A stretch of 5,007 nt of DNA from Bacteroidales bacterium UBA4621 (GTDB lineage: Bacteria; Bacteroidota; Bacteroidia; Bacteroidales; Paludibacteraceae): NCBI GenBank assembly GCA_002387325.1, contig DGIN01000090.1, positions 1 to 5,007 on the forward strand. Reading direction: 5' to 3'. A program made the translations under genes and the position numbers. Positions 1 to 5,007 of this stretch are shown piece after piece (the stretch's first letter is position 1; each line of letters starts with the position of its first letter). The notes beneath the pieces were generated by a model, which saw only the letters and a list, made by a program, of their open reading frames with translations, searched no databases and was not told the origin of the DNA.

Positions 1-20
1 TATTTTTTAACGAACTATTG
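1..20 (+). repeat. Left arm of 20-base long-range inverted repeat
   Basis: The sequence tattttttaacgaactattg is the exact reverse complement of bases 4908-4927. The match is 20 of 20 and stops on the inner side at position 21. On the outer side it could extend beyond the window because it begins at base 1. The two arms bracket the complete murC-ftsQ-ftsA-ftsZ block. No recombinase or transposase gene lies between them. It may be a dispersed intergenic repeat family rather than the ends of a mobile element. Confidence 0.85.
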
Positions 21-68
21 ATTTTATGGAAAGATAGAATAATAGAACTATGGAAAGATAGAATAATA
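12..68 (+). repeat. Imperfect tandem duplication before murC
   Basis: Two adjacent units are visible: 12-44 (33 bases) and 45-68 (24 bases). They are identical apart from nine extra bases in the first unit (about 19-27). Both begin gaactat and share the 20-mer tatggaaagatagaataata at 25-44 and 49-68. The nine-base difference is flanked by short tat repeats (16-18 and 25-27), which would suit a slippage deletion in the second copy. The first unit overlaps the inverted-repeat arm at 12-20. Confidence 0.85.
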
Positions 69-102
69 TAGAGAGAAACGTTTTTAGTGGATTAAGAGCA
101 AT

Positions 103-1491
103 ATGTTGGATACAAAGGATTTGCAATCGGTTTATTTTCTGGGTATAGGCGGGATTGGTATGAGTGCGCTGGCACGCTATTACCGTTCGCGCGGTTATCG
201 CGTATCGGGTTATGACCATACCGTTTCTCCTCTGACGCACGAGTTGGAGAAAGAGGGGATAGATGTTACCTATACGGACAGTGCAGAGGCATTGGCGGCT
301 GCGGGTATAGATCCGAAGCACACATTGGTGGTTCGTACTCCAGCCGTGCCGGAAGACACGGTGATTTACACTTATCTGCGCGAGAAGGGTTATGAGATAC
401 TGAAGCGTTCGGAGGTGCTTGGTGAGGTTACGAAGCAGATGAAAGCCCTGTGTGTGGCGGGTACTCACGGGAAGACGACCACATCGACGATGCTGGCTCA
501 CCTGATGTACCAGTCGGAGACAGGGACGAATGCGTTTTTAGGCGGAATAAGCAACAACTACGGAACGAATGTGCTGCTGCAGAAAGACAGCAGTTATGTG
601 GTGGTTGAGGCGGACGAATACGACCGTTCGTTCCATCATCTGACGCCATATATGTCGGTGATAACGGCGGTTGACCCCGACCATCTGGATATTTACGGTA
701 CGGCAGAGGCATACAAGGAGAGTTTCGAGTATTACACTTCTCTGATACAGTCGGCACTGGTGGTGAAGAAAGGGTTGGATTTCACCCCGCGTCTGAAAGC
801 GGGTGTGAAACTGTACACGTACAGTGCGACCGAGAAAGCGGATTTCTACGCCGACAATATTCGTGTGCAGAAAGGGAACATCTACTTTGATTTTCATACT
901 CCGACCGATTGTCTGCCGGACTTGCGTTTGGGTGTGCCGGTGTGGGTGAATATAGAGAACAGCGTGGCTGCGATGGCATTGGCGTGGCTCAACGGTGTGA
1001 ACAAGGACGAGTTGCGGCACGGTTTGCTTACTTATTCGGGTGTTTACCGGCGGTTCAACATCCACGTAAACAACGATCGTGTGGCGTATGTGGACGACTA
1101 TGCGCACCACCCGACGGAGATACAGACCTCGATAGACTCGGTGCGGCGGCTGTATCCCGACCGGCATTTCATCGGTATATTCCAGCCTCACCTGTACACG
1201 CGCACCAGGGACTTTGCTGACAGTTTTGCGAAAGTGTTGTCGGCTTTGGACGAGGTGGTACTGCTGCCTATTTACCCTGCCCGCGAGCAGCCGATAGAGG
1301 GTGTCTGTTCGGAGATGCTACTTGACAGGATTATCTGTCAGAAAAAAGCATTGGTGGAGAAAAGCGACTTGGTGGAGTATATGAAAGACAAGATGAAAAC
1401 GGAGACGCAGCCTGTGGTGGTGATGACTATCGGTGCGGGGGATATAGACCGGTTGGTGCCGGATTTGAAGAAGGCTTTGTCGGGGGTGTAA
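103..1491 (+). CDS. murC: UDP-N-acetylmuramate--L-alanine ligase MurC
   Basis: This cytoplasmic ATP-dependent ligase joins L-alanine to UDP-MurNAc, the first amino-acid addition of the peptidoglycan stem peptide. The 462-residue length is normal for MurC. In order it shows the N-terminal UDP-binding Rossmann motif GIGGIGMS (14-21), the ATP-binding P-loop AGTHGKTTT (119-127), the Mur ligase motif EADEYDRSF (169-177), DPDHLDIYG (191-199), and the C-terminal domain motifs DDYAHHPTEI (331-340), FQPHLYTRT (360-368) and GAGDI (444-448). The HH in DDYAHHP and the GIGGIGMS motif favour MurC over MurD, MurE or MurF; Mpl, the close relative, is less likely because the neighbours are ftsQ, ftsA and ftsZ. 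The ATG at 103 is the first start after an in-frame stop at 85-87 and places the Rossmann motif correctly. No Shine-Dalgarno is seen. ftsQ follows four bases after the stop. Confidence 0.97.
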   Translation: MLDTKDLQSVYFLGIGGIGMSALARYYRSRGYRVSGYDHTVSPLTHELEKEGIDVTYTDSAEALAAAGIDPKHTLVVRTPAVPEDTVIYTYLREKGYEILKRSEVLGEVTKQMKALCVAGTHGKTTTSTMLAHLMYQSETGTNAFLGGISNNYGTNVLLQKDSSYVVVEADEYDRSFHHLTPYMSVITAVDPDHLDIYGTAEAYKESFEYYTSLIQSALVVKKGLDFTPRLKAGVKLYTYSATEKADFYADNIRVQKGNIYFDFHTPTDCLPDLRLGVPVWVNIENSVAAMALAWLNGVNKDELRHGLLTYSGVYRRFNIHVNNDRVAYVDDYAHHPTEIQTSIDSVRRLYPDRHFIGIFQPHLYTRTRDFADSFAKVLSALDEVVLLPIYPAREQPIEGVCSEMLLDRIICQKKALVEKSDLVEYMKDKMKTETQPVVVMTIGAGDIDRLVPDLKKALSGV

Positions 1492-1495
1492 ACCT

Positions 1496-2236
1496 ATGAA
1501 ACGTGCCTTACATATCACCTTAATCATTATGGCGGCAGCCGTGTCTGTCGGGTTGCTGCTTGCCGGTGTGTGTTGCGGTCGTGCGGGACAGCCCGATACG
1601 GTATGCAGGGTGTTGCGGTATGATATAGCGGATGCCGACGAGCGGTTGTATCTGTCGGAGGAGGAACTGAACGGTATGCTCCGTTCGCAGGACGCTTATC
1701 CTGTAGGCAAGGCTTTGTCACAGGTGTCGCTGCAGCGGATAGAGAATGTGGTACATACCAATCCTGCGGTGCGTACGGCGCAATGCTACACCAATCCGCG
1801 GGGGGAAGTGTGCGTGCGTTTGACACAGCGTGTGCCACTGCTGCGAGTGGTTACGGCAGACGACAGTTATATAGTGGACACCGACCGCAAGCGTATGCCC
1901 GTGAGGGAGAGTATAAAAGACACGATGCTGCTTGTAACGGGGCGTGTGGGAATGCAGGGAGCAACAACTTCGGTTGCGGATTTTGCGGAGTGGCTGCAAG
2001 ACGATAGTTATTGGCGCACGCGAATCCGGTATATGGATATACGCACGCCGTATGATGTACGTCTGCTGCAAGCAGATGTTGCAGAGCCGGTGGTTGTCTT
2101 GGGCGATCTGAACGGTTATGAGGATAAATTGCGCAAACTGCGGCTTTATTACGAAAGCGGTGCTGCAGAGTCGGGCAAAGGCAAATACAAAGAGTTGGAC
2201 CTGCGTTTTGCGGGGCAGGTTGTGGGACGGAAATAA
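1496..2236 (+). CDS. ftsQ: Cell division protein FtsQ (divergent, POTRA type)
   Basis: This is probably the bitopic inner-membrane divisome protein that recruits or regulates the septal wall synthesis complex. The 246 residues comprise a short cytoplasmic N-terminus (MKR), one membrane segment (about 5-25), a periplasmic POTRA-like region (about 36-115) and a beta domain (about 116-246). The stretch around 92-114, ending QRVP, aligns without gaps with the remembered E. coli FtsQ junction ending EYVP. YIVDTDRKRMPV (125-136) fits the next FtsQ beta-domain segment, and the C-terminal YKELDLRFAGQVVGRK (231-246) fits the family's last strand. Sequence similarity is weak, so position between murC and ftsA carries much of the call. 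The protein has five cysteines (26, 27, 37, 97, 106), unusual for FtsQ. The cysteines at 26-27 do not form a lipobox because Val is at -1. It starts 4 bases after murC and ends 9 bases before ftsA, which suggests co-transcription. Confidence 0.88.
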   Translation: MKRALHITLIIMAAAVSVGLLLAGVCCGRAGQPDTVCRVLRYDIADADERLYLSEEELNGMLRSQDAYPVGKALSQVSLQRIENVVHTNPAVRTAQCYTNPRGEVCVRLTQRVPLLRVVTADDSYIVDTDRKRMPVRESIKDTMLLVTGRVGMQGATTSVADFAEWLQDDSYWRTRIRYMDIRTPYDVRLLQADVAEPVVVLGDLNGYEDKLRKLRLYYESGAAESGKGKYKELDLRFAGQVVGRK

Positions 2237-2245
2237 TACAGAACA

Positions 2246-3538
2246 ATGGCTAAGAAACAGAAACAGATGAAAGCCGATTCGCTGCCGCTGGTGGCAATCG
2301 ATTTGGGAAGCGACAGCGTGCGTGCCATGGCGGCGGAGCGCGTGGGCGAGGATTTGTTCCGCGTGCTGGGTGTGGAACAGTCGCAGCGTTACAAGTGCAT
2401 CGAGCAAGGGGTTATCACCTCCACCACCAATGCGGGTTATATGATCAACGAGGTACTCCGCCTGCTGGCGAACCGTATCCATATAGAGAACCTGCCGACC
2501 GCCTTTGTAACGCTGGGCGGCAAGTCGATGCAGATAGCCCCTGTAAAGGCACGCCGCGACCAGTTGCGCAAACGCGAAGTGTCCGCTGCACTGCTCGAAT
2601 CCATGAAGCAGGAATGTAAGGACAAGATAGAGAGCAAATACCCCGATGTGGCGGTGTTGGAACTGGTGCCGAGTTATTTCGTGCTGGACGGTCAGGAGCA
2701 GGAAGAGACTCCCACGGAGAACCAGCGTGCCGCCCTTGTGGAAGCGCACTATTTCGCGTTTGTCGGCAAGAAAGAACTGGCAAGCCGCCTGAACACCGCT
2801 TTCGACCAGGCAGGACGAAGTGTGGAGAGCACGTTTGTCCGTCCGGATGTGCTGCTGTCGGTTTTCCAGTGCGAGGAAACCAAAGAAGACGAGCCTTATG
2901 ATATATTGTCCGACGGGTGCGCCGTACTGGATATGGGTGCGCAGACGACAACGCTGACGGTTTTCAAGGGCGGGCAGTATCTTGTCAATAAAGTGATACC
3001 CCGCGGCGGGTACCATATCACACGCGCTTTGGAGCAGCAGGGCTTGTCCTTTTCCACAGCCGAGAAACTGAAGACACAATACGGCTATGCCGCACCGGAG
3101 TTGGTGGAGAAAAATTATACTTTCCGTGTGCCTGCCAACGACGGCGAAGGGGAGATAAAAGTGCTTTGCACCGAGGTGGCGGAGGTGATAGAGCAGAAAC
3201 TGGGCGAGATACTGGCTCCTGTTGTGCAGGAATTGGACAGGTACAAAGAGCGTGTGTGCCGTCTGTATATCACAGGCGGCGCATCGATGTTGCACGGCAT
3301 TGACCTGTATCTGCGCGAGCGGACGGGGTATGACGTGCGCTACGGTATGCACGACCTGCTGCTTACGCGCGATACCGACGAGCAGTTCCTTGCTCCAACC
3401 TATTCCGCCCTCGTGGGGACAATCCTGTTGGGACAGGACTACCGCGACAAACACAAAGACCTACTGGTCAAAAAACCCGGTTTTACCGAGAAACTGGGAC
3501 AGACACTCGTCAATCTGTTTACCGACCAGCAGTATTAA
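2246..3538 (+). CDS. ftsA: Cell division protein FtsA (actin-like FtsZ membrane anchor)
   Basis: FtsA is an actin-family ATPase that tethers FtsZ filaments to the inner membrane and recruits later divisome proteins. The 430 residues match the usual length of about 420. Visible motifs are phosphate-1 AIDLGSDSVRA (17-27), phosphate-2 VLDMGAQTTTL (227-237) and the adenosine motif YITGGASMLHG (341-351). The region around 86-175, containing VTLGGKSMQI and the charged segment 101-135, corresponds to the FtsA-specific 1C (SHS2) insertion, which separates FtsA from MreB and DnaK. The C-terminal FTEKLGQTLVNLFTDQQY (413-430) can form an amphipathic helix and is the likely membrane-targeting sequence. 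The first nine residues are basic (KKQKQMK). The internal Met8 is a possible alternative start. No Shine-Dalgarno is seen. The gap to ftsZ is 23 bases. Confidence 0.96.
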   Translation: MAKKQKQMKADSLPLVAIDLGSDSVRAMAAERVGEDLFRVLGVEQSQRYKCIEQGVITSTTNAGYMINEVLRLLANRIHIENLPTAFVTLGGKSMQIAPVKARRDQLRKREVSAALLESMKQECKDKIESKYPDVAVLELVPSYFVLDGQEQEETPTENQRAALVEAHYFAFVGKKELASRLNTAFDQAGRSVESTFVRPDVLLSVFQCEETKEDEPYDILSDGCAVLDMGAQTTTLTVFKGGQYLVNKVIPRGGYHITRALEQQGLSFSTAEKLKTQYGYAAPELVEKNYTFRVPANDGEGEIKVLCTEVAEVIEQKLGEILAPVVQELDRYKERVCRLYITGGASMLHGIDLYLRERTGYDVRYGMHDLLLTRDTDEQFLAPTYSALVGTILLGQDYRDKHKDLLVKKPGFTEKLGQTLVNLFTDQQY

Positions 3539-3561
3539 GCAATCTATAAATCCTTTTTTGT

Positions 3562-4821
3562 ATGGAAGAAGATATGATTACCCTCCCTTTGGAGATAAAA
3601 GAAGACAGTTTGATCAAGGTTGTCGGCGTCGGCGGCGGTGGCGGCAACGCAGTGGACTATATGTACAGGCAAGGTATCAAAGACGTTACGTTCCTGCTTT
3701 GCAATACCGACAAGATGGCTCTCGGCAAGATGTCGGTGCCTGCCAAACTGCAGTTGGGTACGGGACTCGGCGCAGGCGGCAAACCCGAAGTGGCGCGTGC
3801 CTACGCCGAAGAGAGCCGCGAGCATATCCGCGAGGCACTCGATGACGGCACCAAGATGCTCTTTATCGCTGCCGGTATGGGCGGTGGCACAGGCACGGGT
3901 GCATCGCCCATCGTAGCCGATGTGGCACAGGAAATGGGTATCCTCACCGTGGGAATCGTAACCATTCCTTTCGCTTTCGAGATGGGGCAGAAAATACGCA
4001 AGGCAATGATAGGCGTGGCAACCCTTGCCAAACACGTGGACGCACTTCTGATTATCAATAATGAGAAACTCAAAGATATTTATCCCGATTTGAGTTTTAT
4101 CAATGCATTTGAGAAATCCAACGATGTGGTCGCCAACGCCGCCCGTTCCATTGCGGAGATTATTACCAAACCCGGTATCGTAAACACCGACTTTGCCGAT
4201 GTATATAACACGTTGCGACAGGGCGGTGTGGCGATAATGAATGTCGGTATCGCCGCAGGGGACAACCGTATCGCCACGGCCATCAACAACGCCCTCAATT
4301 CACCGCTCGTCAATACCAATGACGTACACGGAGCCAAACGGCTGTTGCTCCAGTTCTATTGCTCTACGGAACACGCTATCCAAATGTACGAAATCGACCA
4401 AATCAACAATTTCGTACAGGAAATAGGCAATGCGGTGGAAGTGCAGTGGGGCGTGGCTTTGGACGAAGAATTAGGCGAGAATGTGCGTGTTACGATTATT
4501 GCCACAGGCTATGAGGTGAACGGCTTGCCGATGTTGGACGACGAAGAAAGCAGCGAGGGAGGCAAAACCATAGACGAAGCCATACAGGAGAATTACGAGA
4601 AACCGTCGGAACCCAAAGACGATGAGCAACCGCAAGTCATCAATTTCGGACAGACTATCTTTGGAGACATACCAAAAGAAATGCCGGAGAATGGGCGTTC
4701 CGTGCATACCGATGCACCCGAGGGCGACAGTATAGAGATACGTATCGATGATGACGATGACACGCCTGCCTCCGCTCCCAAACCGTCCCGTCCTTTCGGC
4801 TCATGGATACACCGTCGCTGA
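3562..4821 (+). CDS. ftsZ: Cell division protein FtsZ (tubulin-like GTPase)
   Basis: FtsZ polymerises with GTP into the cytoplasmic Z ring that positions septation. The 419-residue protein shows the N-terminal nucleotide loop VGVGGGGGNAV (21-31), CNTD (47-50), the tubulin signature GGGTGTG (107-113) and the T7 synergy loop NTDFADV (208-214), with the catalytic aspartates D210 and D213 present. The globular part ends near residue 320 (TIIATGYEV). A low-complexity acidic linker follows, including five consecutive Asp (396-400). The C-terminus is PFGSWIHRR, which does not resemble the common DIPxFLR-type FtsA-binding peptide. The conserved FEG motif reads FEMG (139-142), an unusual change. ATG 3562 is chosen because the N-terminal extension is of normal length; Met5 (3574) is also possible. 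A T-rich run precedes the start in place of a Shine-Dalgarno. It is the last gene of the block. Confidence 0.98.
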   Translation: MEEDMITLPLEIKEDSLIKVVGVGGGGGNAVDYMYRQGIKDVTFLLCNTDKMALGKMSVPAKLQLGTGLGAGGKPEVARAYAEESREHIREALDDGTKMLFIAAGMGGGTGTGASPIVADVAQEMGILTVGIVTIPFAFEMGQKIRKAMIGVATLAKHVDALLIINNEKLKDIYPDLSFINAFEKSNDVVANAARSIAEIITKPGIVNTDFADVYNTLRQGGVAIMNVGIAAGDNRIATAINNALNSPLVNTNDVHGAKRLLLQFYCSTEHAIQMYEIDQINNFVQEIGNAVEVQWGVALDEELGENVRVTIIATGYEVNGLPMLDDEESSEGGKTIDEAIQENYEKPSEPKDDEQPQVINFGQTIFGDIPKEMPENGRSVHTDAPEGDSIEIRIDDDDDTPASAPKPSRPFGSWIHRR

Positions 4822-4907
4822 CTCCGGAAATGAATAGAATAACCTCGAAACGCTTTTTTATAAACAATGAGATGATATAGCAAGAATATATATAAGGAAA
4901 TAATATA

Positions 4908-4927
4908 CAATAGTTCGTTAAAAAATA
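4908..4927 (-). repeat. Right arm of 20-base long-range inverted repeat
   Basis: The sequence caatagttcgttaaaaaata is the exact reverse complement of bases 1-20, about 4.9 kb away. On the inner side the match ends at 4907/21. It lies 86 bases past the ftsZ stop, outside all coding sequence. Confidence 0.85.
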
Positions 4928-4984
4928 ACTAATAAACTTATTTATAGGCAGTTGAGTACTGCAAAACTATATTTTATCAACTCG

Positions 4985-4997
4985 TTCGTTAGACGAA
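4985..4997. other. Small hairpin near right edge
   Basis: TTCGT (4985-4989) and ACGAA (4993-4997) are perfect complements separated by a three-base tag loop, followed by a few A and a TTTT run at the window edge. The stem is only five pairs, so it is a weak structure. It could be part of a terminator or a protein-binding site that continues beyond the window, or chance. Confidence 0.3.
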
Positions 4998-5007
4998 TAA
5001 AAGTTTT

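Larger units (their letters stand above)
1..102. other. AT-rich intergenic region upstream of murC
   Basis: This leader holds no credible gene. It is far richer in A and T than the coding block and contains the left arm of a long-range inverted repeat (1-20) and a tandem duplication (12-68). A stop codon in the murC frame (tag, 85-87) lies just upstream of the murC start. I looked for the Bacteroidota promoter pattern (TTTG near -33 and TAnnTTTG near -7) and for a sigma70-type pair and found no convincing match, so the promoter of the operon may lie further left, outside the window, or be too degenerate to recognise. Confidence 0.7.
4822..5007. other. AT-rich intergenic region downstream of ftsZ
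   Basis: These 186 bases hold no credible gene on either strand. A T-run (about 4853-4859) follows ftsZ by some 30 bases, but I could not build a GC-rich stem in front of it, so I do not call an intrinsic terminator. The region contains the right arm of the inverted repeat (4908-4927) and a short hairpin (4985-4997). The 8-mer gttcgtta occurs twice here (4913-4920 and 4984-4991) and once in inverse form at 8-15. Confidence 0.65.

Noticed and set aside
1562..1576. Lipoprotein signal at FtsQ Cys26-Cys27
   Set aside because: The residue before Cys26 is Val and the one before Cys27 is Cys, neither fitting the Gly/Ala/Ser usual at -1 of a lipobox. A transmembrane anchor suits FtsQ better.
1718..3454. 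A 578-codon open frame on the minus strand across ftsQ and ftsA
   Set aside because: It is in exact codon register with ftsQ and ftsA, so its stops would need sense codons TTA, CTA or TCA, which these genes avoid. Its product is rich in His, Gln, Arg and Cys and resembles no family. The same register explains the long minus-strand frames over murC (7-501, 538-1191) and ftsZ (3544-4035).
4847..4861. Intrinsic terminator at the T-run after ftsZ
   Set aside because: There is a T-run, but no GC-rich inverted repeat directly upstream that could form a stem.
1..4927. Insertion sequence or transposon ends
   Set aside because: The inverted arms enclose only essential division genes and no transposase or recombinase, and target-site duplications cannot be tested because the left arm starts at the window edge.
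4962..4969. Minus-strand Bacteroidota -7 box (TAGTTTTG)
   Set aside because: It fits TAnnTTTG, but no TTTG-like -33 element lies at the right distance on that strand and no minus-strand gene follows; an isolated 8-mer in AT-rich DNA is likely chance.
4950..4982. Inverted repeat AGTTGA (4950-4955) / TCAACT (4977-4982)
   Set aside because: Only six pairs around a 21-base loop, expected by chance in such sequence.

Overview
The window carries one compact, co-directional block of cell-wall and division genes on the + strand: murC (103-1491), a divergent ftsQ (1496-2236), ftsA (2246-3538) and ftsZ (3562-4821). The gaps between them are only 4, 9 and 23 bases, so they read as one transcription unit. 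The order murC-ftsQ-ftsA-ftsZ with no ddl gene, the short FtsQ with a weakly conserved POTRA domain, the lack of Shine-Dalgarno sequences and the contrast between GC-moderate genes and very AT-rich flanks all fit a member of the Bacteroidota, probably Bacteroidales. This placement is an inference; no marker in the window fixes the genus.

Layout: bases 1-102 are AT-rich and noncoding. They hold half of a long-range inverted repeat (1-20) and an imperfect tandem duplication (12-68). The four genes fill 103-4821. Bases 4822-5007 are again AT-rich and noncoding, with the other half of the inverted repeat (4908-4927) and a small hairpin near the right edge. I see no tRNA, rRNA, CRISPR array, transposase or other mobile gene, and no convincing intrinsic terminator or promoter.

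How the genes work together: MurC adds L-alanine to UDP-MurNAc, the first step in building the peptidoglycan stem peptide. FtsZ polymerises into the Z ring, FtsA anchors FtsZ filaments to the inner membrane, and FtsQ is the single-pass membrane protein that links the early ring to the septal wall-synthesis machinery. The block thus couples precursor supply to septation.

I found no new biological system; the genes are core housekeeping functions. The points that merit a second look are the perfect 20-base inverted repeat bracketing the whole block, the tandem duplication in front of murC, a Gly-to-Met change in a conserved FtsZ nucleotide-pocket motif, a possible cross-strand disulfide in FtsQ, an unusual FtsZ C-terminus, and a change of G/C strand skew inside the operon.
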